NCBI GenBank assembly: GCA_025453855.1
Contig: JALOPO010000185.1
Span: forward strand, 1 to 5,046
Length of the DNA: 5,046 nucleotides
DNA from: Gemmatimonadaceae bacterium
GTDB taxonomy: Bacteria > Gemmatimonadota > Gemmatimonadetes > Gemmatimonadales > Gemmatimonadaceae
Reading direction: 5' to 3'
Under the pieces are notes generated by a model. The model was not told the origin of the DNA. It did not search any database and saw nothing but the letters and a program-made list of their open reading frames with translations. Position 1 is the first letter of the stretch. Each line of letters starts with the position of its first letter. The translations under genes were made by a program, and so were the position numbers. This document shows, one piece after another, positions 1-5,046 of this stretch.

Positions 1-198
1 GAGGAAGAGGAGCGCGAAGAGCCCCGGACGCCCGGTGAGCTGCACCCAGGCCGCGAAGGCGGCGATGGCGATCGCGGCGCCCTCGGCGCGGATCCAGAGC
101 CGCGGCTGGCCGCGCACCGCCGGCGCGCGACGGCGGTCGACCGCGCGCGCCGCCGGGAAGACCATCGGTGCGCCCTCGTGCATCATCACCCGTGCCAT
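1..198 (-). CDS. Small membrane protein, probably DUF4260 family (3' part outside window)
   Basis: The frame is open from ATG 198 to the left edge, giving 66 residues, and the rest is cut off. After a basic N-terminal stretch (about residues 18-36, with AVDRRRAPAVRGQ) comes WIRAEGAAIAIAAFAAWVQL. A short turn (TGRPG) and a second hydrophobic run, LFALLFL, follow at the edge. A Leu/Ile-x-x-x-Glu-Gly start to TM1, a short loop and a second helix opening with Phe-x-Leu-Leu-Phe-Leu match my recollection of DUF4260 membrane proteins, which are about 115-120 residues. In that family the next residues would be Ala-Pro-Asp-Leu-Ser. The function of DUF4260 is unknown. ATG 198 is preferred because GGGGGTGA lies just upstream. 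Met codons at 186, 183 and 165 are in-frame alternatives; 165 has a GAGG about 8 bases before it. It lies 88 bases after the repaired emrB stop, so it may be the operon's tail gene or independent. Confidence 0.6.
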   Translation of the reverse strand, partial: MARVMMHEGAPMVFPAARAVDRRRAPAVRGQPRLWIRAEGAAIAIAAFAAWVQLTGRPGLFALLFL

Positions 199-200
199 CG

Positions 201-208
201 TCACCCCC
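201..208 (-). promoter_or_regulatory. Probable ribosome binding site of the DUF4260-like gene
   Basis: The minus strand reads GGGGGTGA, which matches the ideal anti-anti-Shine-Dalgarno sequence GGAGGTGA at 7 of 8 bases. It ends just before ATG 198, with 5 bases between the G run and the start codon. It supports 198 over the alternative Met codons further inside. Confidence 0.55.
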
Positions 209-233
209 GGCGTCTGGTGTCGTGCCTCGTTCC

Positions 234-284
234 CGCGCGTGACGGGGCGTGCGGCCGCGGCCGCAGCGTGCGCCGTCCCGCGCG
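234..284. other. GC-only imperfect stem-loop with central 14-bp palindrome, between emrB and the DUF4260-like gene
   Basis: The 88-base gap contains GCGGCCGCGGCCGC at 251-264, a perfect 14-base palindrome. It is flanked by CGCGCG arms at 234-239 and 279-284 that can pair, and by a shorter GGCG/CGCC pair (246-249 with 271-274). Together these could fold into a strong but bulged hairpin about 51 bases long. No T-run follows on either strand, so it is not a canonical intrinsic terminator. It could slow transcription or mark the operon end, or it may simply reflect high GC. No promoter is visible in the gap. Confidence 0.35.
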
Positions 285-286
285 AC

Positions 287-421
287 TCAGTGCAGGTCGG
301 CCATCCCCGCCGCCGACCTGTTGCGCCCCGTGCGCCAGAGCAGCAGCAGCGGGAGCGCCGCGCACAGGACGATGCCACTGATCAGGTAGAGACGCGAGAA
401 GGCGAGCACGCTCGCCTGACC
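287..421 (-). other. Frame-displaced C-terminus (TM14 and tail) of the EmrB-type transporter
   Basis: This stretch encodes 44 residues and a TGA stop in a different frame from the upstream transporter ORF. It begins GQASVLAFSRLYLISG, followed by a hydrophobic segment rich in Val, Leu and Ala (IVLCAALPLLLLW), then a basic, soluble tail ending in GMADLH. EmrB-family proteins end in this way: a short Gln/Ala segment with 'xVLAxxxx', a final membrane helix, and a basic tail of about 10-20 residues. It fits directly onto Thr478 of the upstream frame if one base is added. It is therefore read as the 3' end of the same gene, not a separate gene. It has no start codon or ribosome site of its own. Confidence 0.85.
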
Positions 422-1857
422 GCGGTCGCCTGCTGTGCCGCCGCCACCGGGTCGCCGCCGCGCGAGATCATGGCCCGCGTGAGCTGGTCGAGGCGCTGCG
501 TCACCGCCGCGTCGCCGCTCGAGAGATGCGTGACCAGCGTCGCACGCGCCTCGAGCTGGAAGCGCGTGAGCAGCGTGGCGAGGAGCGCGATCCCCACCGA
601 GCCGCCGAGCTGGCGCGTGAGGTTGAAGAGCGCGGTGCCCTGCGGGACGTCGCGCGGGCCGAGATCGGCCATGCTCGCGTTGGTGAGCGGGACGAAGATC
701 AGCCCCAGCCCGAAGCCGCGCAGGATGAGCGGCCAGAAGACGTCGTCCGCCCCCGCGTCGGGCGAGAGCTGCGACAGCTGCCACATGCAGGCGAAGAAGA
801 CCAGCGAGCCGGCGACGATCGTGTAGCGCGCGTCGATGCGGTTCGCATTGCGCCCGACGACGGCCATCGTCACCGCGCTCGCGATCGCGCCGGGAAAGAT
901 GACCTGCCCCGTCTGCCACGCCGTGAAGCCGTGGAGCTGCTGCAGGAAGATCGGGAGCACGAAGACCGAGCCGTAGAGCGCGAAGCCGAGGACGCTCGCC
1001 ATCGCCACGCCGGTCGCGAGCTGGCGGCTGCGCAGCACGCGCAGGTTCACGATCGGCTGCTCGAAGGTGAGCTGCCGCCAGATGAATGCCGCCAGCGAGA
1101 CGACGCTCGTCACCGCGAGGACGACGATGAAGCCGCTCTGGAACCAGTCGTTGCGCTCGCCGCGCTCGAGGAGCCACTGCAGCGCGCCGATGCCGACGGC
1201 GAGGAAGAGGATCCCCCAGCCGTCGACCCTCGTCGCCTTGTGGCCAAGGCGCGAGTCGCGCACGAAGGCCCACACCAGCGCCGCCGCGACGAGGCCGAGC
1301 GGGACGTTGATGTAGAAGATCCAGGGCCAGTCGTAGTTGTCGATGATCCAGCCGCCGAGCGTGGGGCCGAGCGTGGGGCCGACCATCACCCCCATGCCGA
1401 AGATCGCCTGCCCCATCCCCACTTCGTCCGGCGGGAAGGCCTCGAAGAGCGTGGCCTGCGCGGTGCTCAGCAGCGCGCCGCCGCCGAGCCCCTGAATCAC
1501 GCGCCAGATGACGAGCTCCCAGAGCCCCGTGCTCGCGCCGCACATGAAGCTCGAGACGACGAAGATGAGGATCGAGATCGTCAGGTAGCGGCGGCGCCCG
1601 AACCACCCGGCGAGCCAGCTCGACATCGGGATCACGATCACGTTGGCGATGATGTAGCCGGTGCTCACCCACGCGATCTCGTCGAGCGTCGCGCCGAGGT
1701 TCCCCATCATGTGGGGGATCGCGACGTTGACGATCGAGGTGTCGATGAGCTCGAGCACCGCCGCCAGCGTCACCGAGAAGGCGATCCAGTAGCGGTTCGC
1801 GTACGGGTCGACCGCGGTGACGGTGCGCGGCGCGGCCGGGACGGCGGTGGCGGCCAT
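382..1857 (-). CDS. emrB: EmrB-type DHA2 (14-TM) MFS drug/H+ antiporter, C-terminus frameshifted
   Basis: This is the inner-membrane transporter of the pump and should drive drug export in exchange for protons. The frame as read gives 491 residues. The TM1 motif LELIDTSIVNVAIP (36-49) carries Asp39, at the place of the DHA2 proton-coupling acidic residue. The loop 2-3 motif A variant is GWFGRRRY (84-91). Motif B is WRVIQGLGGG (118-127). The TM5 antiporter motif C is GPTLGPTLGG (160-169), followed by WPWIFYINVPLG (177-188). The second half holds RGFGLGLIFVPLTNASMADL (380-399), also typical of EmrB. The ATG at 1857 has an AGGAG 5 bases upstream. After about residue 479 the frame turns into a short Arg/Ser-rich tail and stops, losing the last transmembrane helix. 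That helix is intact in another frame at 287-421. One added base near 421-424 would give a 523-residue protein, normal for the family. The call is certain; whether the gene is functional is not. Confidence 0.93.
   Translation of the reverse strand: MAATAVPAAPRTVTAVDPYANRYWIAFSVTLAAVLELIDTSIVNVAIPHMMGNLGATLDEIAWVSTGYIIANVIVIPMSSWLAGWFGRRRYLTISILIFVVSSFMCGASTGLWELVIWRVIQGLGGGALLSTAQATLFEAFPPDEVGMGQAIFGMGVMVGPTLGPTLGGWIIDNYDWPWIFYINVPLGLVAAALVWAFVRDSRLGHKATRVDGWGILFLAVGIGALQWLLERGERNDWFQSGFIVVLAVTSVVSLAAFIWRQLTFEQPIVNLRVLRSRQLATGVAMASVLGFALYGSVFVLPIFLQQLHGFTAWQTGQVIFPGAIASAVTMAVVGRNANRIDARYTIVAGSLVFFACMWQLSQLSPDAGADDVFWPLILRGFGLGLIFVPLTNASMADLGPRDVPQGTALFNLTRQLGGSVGIALLATLLTRFQLEARATLVTHLSSGDAAVTQRLDQLTRAMISRGGDPVAAAQQATAVRRACSPSRVST
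1357..1380 (-). repeat. Tandem 12-bp duplication encoding the doubled GPTL of antiporter motif C
   Basis: The plus-strand unit GAGCGTGGGGCC occurs twice without a gap (1357-1368 and 1369-1380). On the minus strand it encodes Gly-Pro-Thr-Leu twice, in TM5 of the transporter at residues 160-167. A doubled GP motif here is common in EmrB-type proteins, so the exact DNA repeat is best read as identical codon choice within a conserved motif, not as a recent expansion. Confidence 0.8.
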
Positions 1858-1862
1858 GGCGG

Positions 1863-1867
1863 CTCCT
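1863..1867 (-). promoter_or_regulatory. Ribosome binding site of the DHA2 transporter gene
   Basis: The minus strand reads AGGAG, then CCGCC, then ATG at 1857, giving 5-base spacing. It supports ATG 1857 as the transporter start. The 28-base gap between the fusion protein stop (1886) and this start shows no promoter-like elements, so the two genes are expected to share a transcript. Confidence 0.85.
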
Positions 1868-1885
1868 GCTCCGGGCGCGCGGGCG

Positions 1886-3028
1886 TTACTTCGTGGCCAC
1901 GTGCGCCACGACGCTCAGTCCCACGCGCAGCGGGCGGTCGGCGTCGAGCCCCTTCGTGATGCGGATGCGCACCGGCACGCGCTGCACGACCTTGGTGAAG
2001 TTGCCGCTCGCGTTGTCGGGCGGGAGGAGCGCGAAGCGCGAGCCGGTGGCGGCGCTCAGGCTCTCCACCACCCCCTCGATCCCGGCCTCGTCGTAGGCGT
2101 CGACCGTCAACGTCACGCGCTGGCCCACGCGCAGCCGGTCGAGCTGTGTCTCCTTGAAGTTGGCAGTCACGAAGAGCCCCGTGTCGGCGGTGATGCTGAG
2201 CAGCGTCTGCCCCGGCTGCACGAGCTGCCCGACCTCGACGAGGCGTCGGCTCACCGTGCCGGCCACCGGTGCGGTGACCGTGGCGTACGAGAGCTGCAGC
2301 GCCGCGTTGTCGCGCGCCGCTGCCGCCCCCTCGAGCCGCGCGCGCGCGAGCGACACGCCGGCCACCGCATTGCCGACCTGCGCCCCCGCCGCCGCCGTCT
2401 GCCGCTGCACCGCCGAGAGCTGCGCCTGCGCGGCGAGCATCGCGGCGCGCGCGGCATCCACCTGCTGCTGACTGACGACGTTCGTGCGCGCGAGCTCCTC
2501 GTAGCGTGCGAGGTCGCTGCGTGCCTTGTCGTAGGTGGCGCGCGCCGCGAGCACGTTCGCCGCGCTCGCCGCCTGCTGCGATTCGGCATTCGCGACCAGC
2601 GCGCCGGCCTGCCCCGGCGCCCCCCGCACCCCCGCCGTCGCCTGCGCCGCCTGCAGCTCCGCCTCGGCCTGCCGCAGCCGCACCGCATAGTCGCGATCGT
2701 CGAGCCGCACGAGCAGCGCACCGGCCGCCACGCGCGCGTTGTCGCCCGCACCGATCGCCGTCACGAAGCCGCCGACCTTCGCCACCACCGGGATCACGTG
2801 CCCGTCGATGGTCGCGTTGTCGGTGCTCTCGTGCGCCGCGGCGAAGCGCCAGCTCCGCACGCCCCACGCACCGCCGGCGAGCACCAGCACGGCGAGGATC
2901 GGGAGGAGCGGGCCGCGCTTCCTGGCGGCGGGAGCCGGCGCGGTGGGCACGGGCGTGCCGGGTGCGTCGCCGGGCGTGGCGCTCGGGGTCGTGTACGTCG
3001 TCTCGGGGGTCTGCGTGCTCGTGGCCAT
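1886..3028 (-). CDS. emrA: EmrA/HlyD-type membrane fusion protein (periplasmic adaptor)
   Basis: This periplasmic adaptor links the inner-membrane DHA2 transporter to the TolC-like channel. It has 380 residues, close to E. coli EmrA (about 390). Residues 1-38 are a cytoplasmic tail rich in Pro, Thr and Ala, ending in RKRG. Residues 41-60 form a single membrane anchor. Residues 68-114 are the first half of the biotinyl-lipoyl domain (STDNATIDGHVIPVVAKVGG). Residues 115-245 are an Ala/Gln-rich alpha-helical hairpin. Residues 246-279 are the second lipoyl half (LSYATVTAPVAGTVSRRL). Beta-barrel signatures typical of EmrA follow: NFKETQLDRLRVGQRV at 290-305 and GSRFALLPPDNASGNFTKVV at 329-348. The ATG at 3028 is preferred because an AGGAG lies 6 bases upstream. 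An in-frame TTG at 3082 lies inside tolC and has no such support. The gene sits 16 bases after the tolC stop and 28 bases before the transporter start. The EmrA class, rather than the RND-type AcrA class, follows from both the motifs and the neighbour. Confidence 0.96.
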   Translation of the reverse strand: MATSTQTPETTYTTPSATPGDAPGTPVPTAPAPAARKRGPLLPILAVLVLAGGAWGVRSWRFAAAHESTDNATIDGHVIPVVAKVGGFVTAIGAGDNARVAAGALLVRLDDRDYAVRLRQAEAELQAAQATAGVRGAPGQAGALVANAESQQAASAANVLAARATYDKARSDLARYEELARTNVVSQQQVDAARAAMLAAQAQLSAVQRQTAAAGAQVGNAVAGVSLARARLEGAAAARDNAALQLSYATVTAPVAGTVSRRLVEVGQLVQPGQTLLSITADTGLFVTANFKETQLDRLRVGQRVTLTVDAYDEAGIEGVVESLSAATGSRFALLPPDNASGNFTKVVQRVPVRIRITKGLDADRPLRVGLSVVAHVATK

Positions 3029-3034
3029 GGTCGA

Positions 3035-3039
3035 CTCCT
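3035..3039 (-). promoter_or_regulatory. Ribosome binding site of the membrane fusion protein gene
   Basis: The minus strand reads AGGAG, then TCGACC, then ATG at 3028, a perfect core Shine-Dalgarno site at 6-base spacing. It decides the start in favour of ATG 3028 over the upstream in-frame TTG at 3082. It lies in the 16-base gap after the tolC stop, a gap too short to hold a promoter as well. Confidence 0.85.
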
Positions 3040-3044
3040 GCGGA

Positions 3045-4433
3045 TCAGCGAAGGGCGGTGATGGTGCCCTGCGCACGGGCAACGGCGAGGCGCGCCTGCT
3101 GGCGCGCGGCGAGCGCGTCGACGAACTGGGTGCGGGCGGTGCTCAGCGAGAGCAGCGCCTGCGTGACGTCCAGGTTGCCGGTCACGCCGGCGGTGAAGCG
3201 CGAGCGGGCCTGCGCCACCTCCTGCTCGGCGAGGGCGACGCGCTCGCGCGCCGCCGCGACCTGCTCGCGTGCCGCGTCGGCGTCGAGGAGCGCGCTGCGC
3301 AGCTCGGTCGCGACCTGCGCCGCCGCATCGCCGCGCCGCAGCTCGAGCTCGCGCTGCACCGCCTCCTGCTCGCGGATGCGCGCCTCGCGACGCGCGCCAT
3401 CGAAGACCGGGACGGAGAGCTGCACGCCCCACGCGTAGGTGTTGAGCAGGTTGCCGAAGGTGCGCCCGCCGCCGATGAAGCCGTTGTCGGCGACGAGGCC
3501 GAGCGACGGCCAGCGTTCGGCCTGCACCGCGATCTCGGCGAGTCGTGCGGCCTGCGCCTGCGCCGTCAGGGCGCGCACCTCCGGGCGCGTGCGGATCGCC
3601 GCATCCACGGCCGTCGCGACATCGGCGACCGCGAGCTCCTCGGCCGCATCGAGCGAGTCGGCGGTGATCACCGGCTGGTCGAGCGGGAGGTTGAGCGCTC
3701 GGCGCAGCGCGAGCTGCGACTTGTCGCGATCGTTGCGCGCGGCGATGAGCTGCGCGCGGATCGCGCTCAGCTGCGACTGCGCGCGCGTGACGTCGAGCAC
3801 CACGCCGGTGCCGGCGCGCAACTGGTTCTGCGCGATGGTGAGCAGCGCCGCCGCGAGCACGCTGTCGGCCCCGCGCGCGGCGAGGATGCGCTCGGCACGC
3901 TGCGCCTGGATGTAGGCCTGCCCCGCCTGCGCGGCGACCTGCAGCTCGTTGGTCGCCACGTCGGCGGCGCTGGCCGCCACCTGGCCGCGCGCGGCGCGCA
4001 GTCGCGCGAGCACGGCGGGATCGAGCAGCGTCTGGCGGATGGTTCCGCGCACGTCGCTCGTGGGGACGGGCCCGAGCACCTCGCCATCGGGATTGAAGAA
4101 CGGTGGCTGGCCCGGCGGCGCGGGGATGTCGATGCCGAGCGTCGCGCTGTTGAAGGTGCGATCGGCGACCTGCACGGCGCCGTTGACCTGCGGGAGGAGG
4201 TCGGCGCGGCGCTGCGCCACGCGCGACTCGGCCTGCGTGACGCGGAGCTGCGCCGCCTGGGCGGCCGCGCCCTGTCGCGCGGCGAGGCGCGCGGCCTCGC
4301 CGAGCGTGAGCGCGACGGGCGCACGGTCCTGCGCGGCGAGCGGGACGACGGCCAGCGGCGCGACGAGGAGCAGGACGGTGCGCGCGATGCGGTGCCGAAC
4401 AGCGCGGCGCGCGCGCGGGTGACGGTCAGCCAT
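3045..4433 (-). CDS. TolC-family outer membrane efflux protein
   Basis: This is the outer-membrane channel of a tripartite efflux pump, 462 residues, a usual length for the family. Residues 15-35 form a Sec signal peptide: a basic RHRIAR stretch, a Leu/Val/Ala core and a PLAAQ cleavage region. There is no lipobox cysteine, so it is probably not a lipoprotein of the OprM type. The mature protein shows the two-fold internal repeat of the outer membrane factor fold. Residues 203-248 (NQLRAGTGVVLDVTRAQSQL and on) align by eye with 411-456 (SRFTAGVTGNLDVTQALLSL and on). Each half has long Ala/Gln/Arg-rich coiled-coil helices and a strand region (about 82-136 and 309-345, ending in SVPVFDGARRE). 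ATG 4433 is chosen because it gives an intact signal peptide and overlaps the tetR stop. An upstream GTG at 4610 would add 59 residues that only shadow tetR. No strong ribosome site precedes 4433, so translation may be coupled to tetR. The adaptor gene starts 16 bases downstream. Confidence 0.95.
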   Translation of the reverse strand: MADRHPRARRAVRHRIARTVLLLVAPLAVVPLAAQDRAPVALTLGEAARLAARQGAAAQAAQLRVTQAESRVAQRRADLLPQVNGAVQVADRTFNSATLGIDIPAPPGQPPFFNPDGEVLGPVPTSDVRGTIRQTLLDPAVLARLRAARGQVAASAADVATNELQVAAQAGQAYIQAQRAERILAARGADSVLAAALLTIAQNQLRAGTGVVLDVTRAQSQLSAIRAQLIAARNDRDKSQLALRRALNLPLDQPVITADSLDAAEELAVADVATAVDAAIRTRPEVRALTAQAQAARLAEIAVQAERWPSLGLVADNGFIGGGRTFGNLLNTYAWGVQLSVPVFDGARREARIREQEAVQRELELRRGDAAAQVATELRSALLDADAAREQVAAARERVALAEQEVAQARSRFTAGVTGNLDVTQALLSLSTARTQFVDALAARQQARLAVARAQGTITALR

Positions 4434-5046
4434 GGGTGGGCGCGGTATCGGGGCGCATCGCGGCCTCGAGGAAGACGAGGATGCGATCGAGCGCGTGCTC
4501 GGCATCGGTGATGCGGATCGCGTCCCAGCCACCGGGGATGGTGCGGAAGGTCGCGGTCTGCAGGAGGAGTCGCTGCAGCATCGAGGCGGCTTCCATGGGG
4601 TCGGCGTCACGCCAGTGGCCCGCGCGCACCATGGCGTCGATGTGCGTGGCGAGGATACGCCGCATGCGGCCGCCGGCGTTCTCGTGGAAGAACTGCGCGA
4701 GGTCGGGGAATCGTGGGAGCACGCTCATGGCGAGGCGGTGCATGACCGGGAACTCGTCGGTGCAGAGGTAGTCCCAGAAGGCGCGGACGACGCGCACGAA
4801 GTCGGCGCGCGGGTCGGCGAGATGGGGCTCGGCCTCGAGCGCCTCGATGCGGCGCGTGATGACGTGCACGAGGACGTCGCGGAAGAGCGCCGTCTTGTCG
4901 GTGAAGTGGAGGTAGATGGTTCCCTTGGCGATGCCGGCGCGTCGGGCGACATCGTCGAGGCGCGCGGCGTCGAAGCCCTTCTCGCCGAACTCGCGGAAGG
5001 CCGCCTCGACGATCTGGGCGCGGCGCTCGTCGGGTTCGACGCGCCG
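4426..5046 (-). CDS. TetR/AcrR-family transcriptional repressor (N-terminal start outside window)
   Basis: This is probably the local repressor of the efflux operon it heads. The frame is open from the right edge to a TGA at 4428-4426, giving 206 visible residues. Only the start codon and a few residues are missing, as TetR proteins are usually about 200-220 residues. Visible residues 8-60 form a classic TetR_N helix-turn-helix domain, with RRAQIVEAAFREFGEKGF followed by DDVARRAGIAKGTIYLHF and TDKTALF. The rest is a helical ligand-binding and dimerisation domain. Its segment around residues 102-140 (RLAMSVLPRFPDLAQFFHEN) resembles the AefR-like C-terminal domain, though that subfamily call is inference. 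A GTG at 4869 could be misread as the start, but it falls after the DNA-binding domain and is internal (Val60). The 3' end overlaps the next gene by 8 bases. By family precedent it would bind an operator upstream of itself, outside the window, and release on binding a pump substrate. Confidence 0.95.
   Translation of the reverse strand, partial: RRVEPDERRAQIVEAAFREFGEKGFDAARLDDVARRAGIAKGTIYLHFTDKTALFRDVLVHVITRRIEALEAEPHLADPRADFVRVVRAFWDYLCTDEFPVMHRLAMSVLPRFPDLAQFFHENAGGRMRRILATHIDAMVRAGHWRDADPMEAASMLQRLLLQTATFRTIPGGWDAIRITDAEHALDRILVFLEAAMRPDTAPTHG

Noticed and set aside
411..440. Programmed -1 ribosomal frameshift near the transporter end
   Set aside because: A -1 shift would join the frames, but there is no slippery heptamer or evident pause structure, and the family is not known to use one. 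A base loss is simpler.
35..826. Plus-strand open frame at the left of the window
   Set aside because: It is low-complexity Arg/Ser/Ala sequence lying opposite the transporter 3' end and the DUF4260-like gene, so it is a shadow frame.
526..1959. Plus-strand open frame of 477 codons antisense to the transporter
   Set aside because: The composition is dominated by Arg, Asp, Glu and His, mirroring the hydrophobic transporter codons on the minus strand. No start context or domain is visible.
1770..2867. Minus-strand 365-codon frame overlapping the fusion protein and the transporter start
   Set aside because: It is an out-of-frame reading of the EmrA-like gene, with repetitive Arg/Gly/Ala content and no domain. 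The correct frame has clear EmrA motifs.
2739..4511. Long plus-strand open frame (590 codons) antisense to tolC and the fusion protein gene
   Set aside because: Its translation is Arg/Ala/Gly-rich with no recognisable domain, and it spans two well-supported genes on the other strand. Long antisense frames are expected in DNA this GC-rich.
4426..4869. A short 147-residue TetR beginning at GTG 4869
   Set aside because: The frame continues without a stop to the window edge and encodes a textbook TetR DNA-binding domain upstream, so this GTG is an internal valine codon.
1..5046. CRISPR arrays, tRNA or rRNA genes, insertion sequences, or attachment sites
   Set aside because: I saw no regularly spaced repeats, no tRNA-like or rRNA-like stretches, no transposase frames and no terminal inverted repeats. 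Coding sequence fills nearly the whole window.

Overview
The window is GC-rich DNA with one clear gene layout. Every supported gene is on the minus strand, so transcription runs from high to low coordinates. An outer-membrane channel next to a periplasmic adaptor shows a diderm (Gram-negative type) bacterium. The very high GC content and the Ala-Ala-Gln end of the channel protein's signal peptide are reminiscent of Gemmatimonadota. That placement is an inference only, since no rRNA or marker gene is present.

In transcription order the window holds: (1) a TetR/AcrR-family repressor that enters from the right edge and lacks only its first residues (5046-4426); (2) a TolC-family outer-membrane efflux protein whose start overlaps the tetR stop by 8 bases (4433-3045); (3) an EmrA/HlyD-type membrane fusion protein 16 bases further on (3028-1886); (4) an EmrB-type DHA2 major facilitator transporter 28 bases further on (1857-382 as read, 1857-287 if a frameshift is repaired); and (5) after an 88-base gap, the N-terminal 66 residues of a small membrane protein that looks like DUF4260 and runs off the left edge (198-1).

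Genes 1-4 form a compact operon for a complete tripartite drug/proton antiport pump. The DHA2 transporter moves substrate across the inner membrane, the fusion protein bridges the periplasm, and the TolC-like channel carries substrate out of the cell. The TetR protein is the likely local, ligand-responsive repressor. Its operator and the operon promoter should lie just beyond the right edge. The gaps inside the operon hold Shine-Dalgarno sites but no visible promoter.

The main irregularity is near base 421. The transporter frame runs into a stop at 382, while the expected last transmembrane helix and C-terminus continue in another frame to 287. One missing base explains this, whether from a real mutation or a sequencing or assembly error. 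I found no convincing new biological system. The window is a well-formed efflux operon with one broken or mis-sequenced 3' end and an uncharacterised neighbour.
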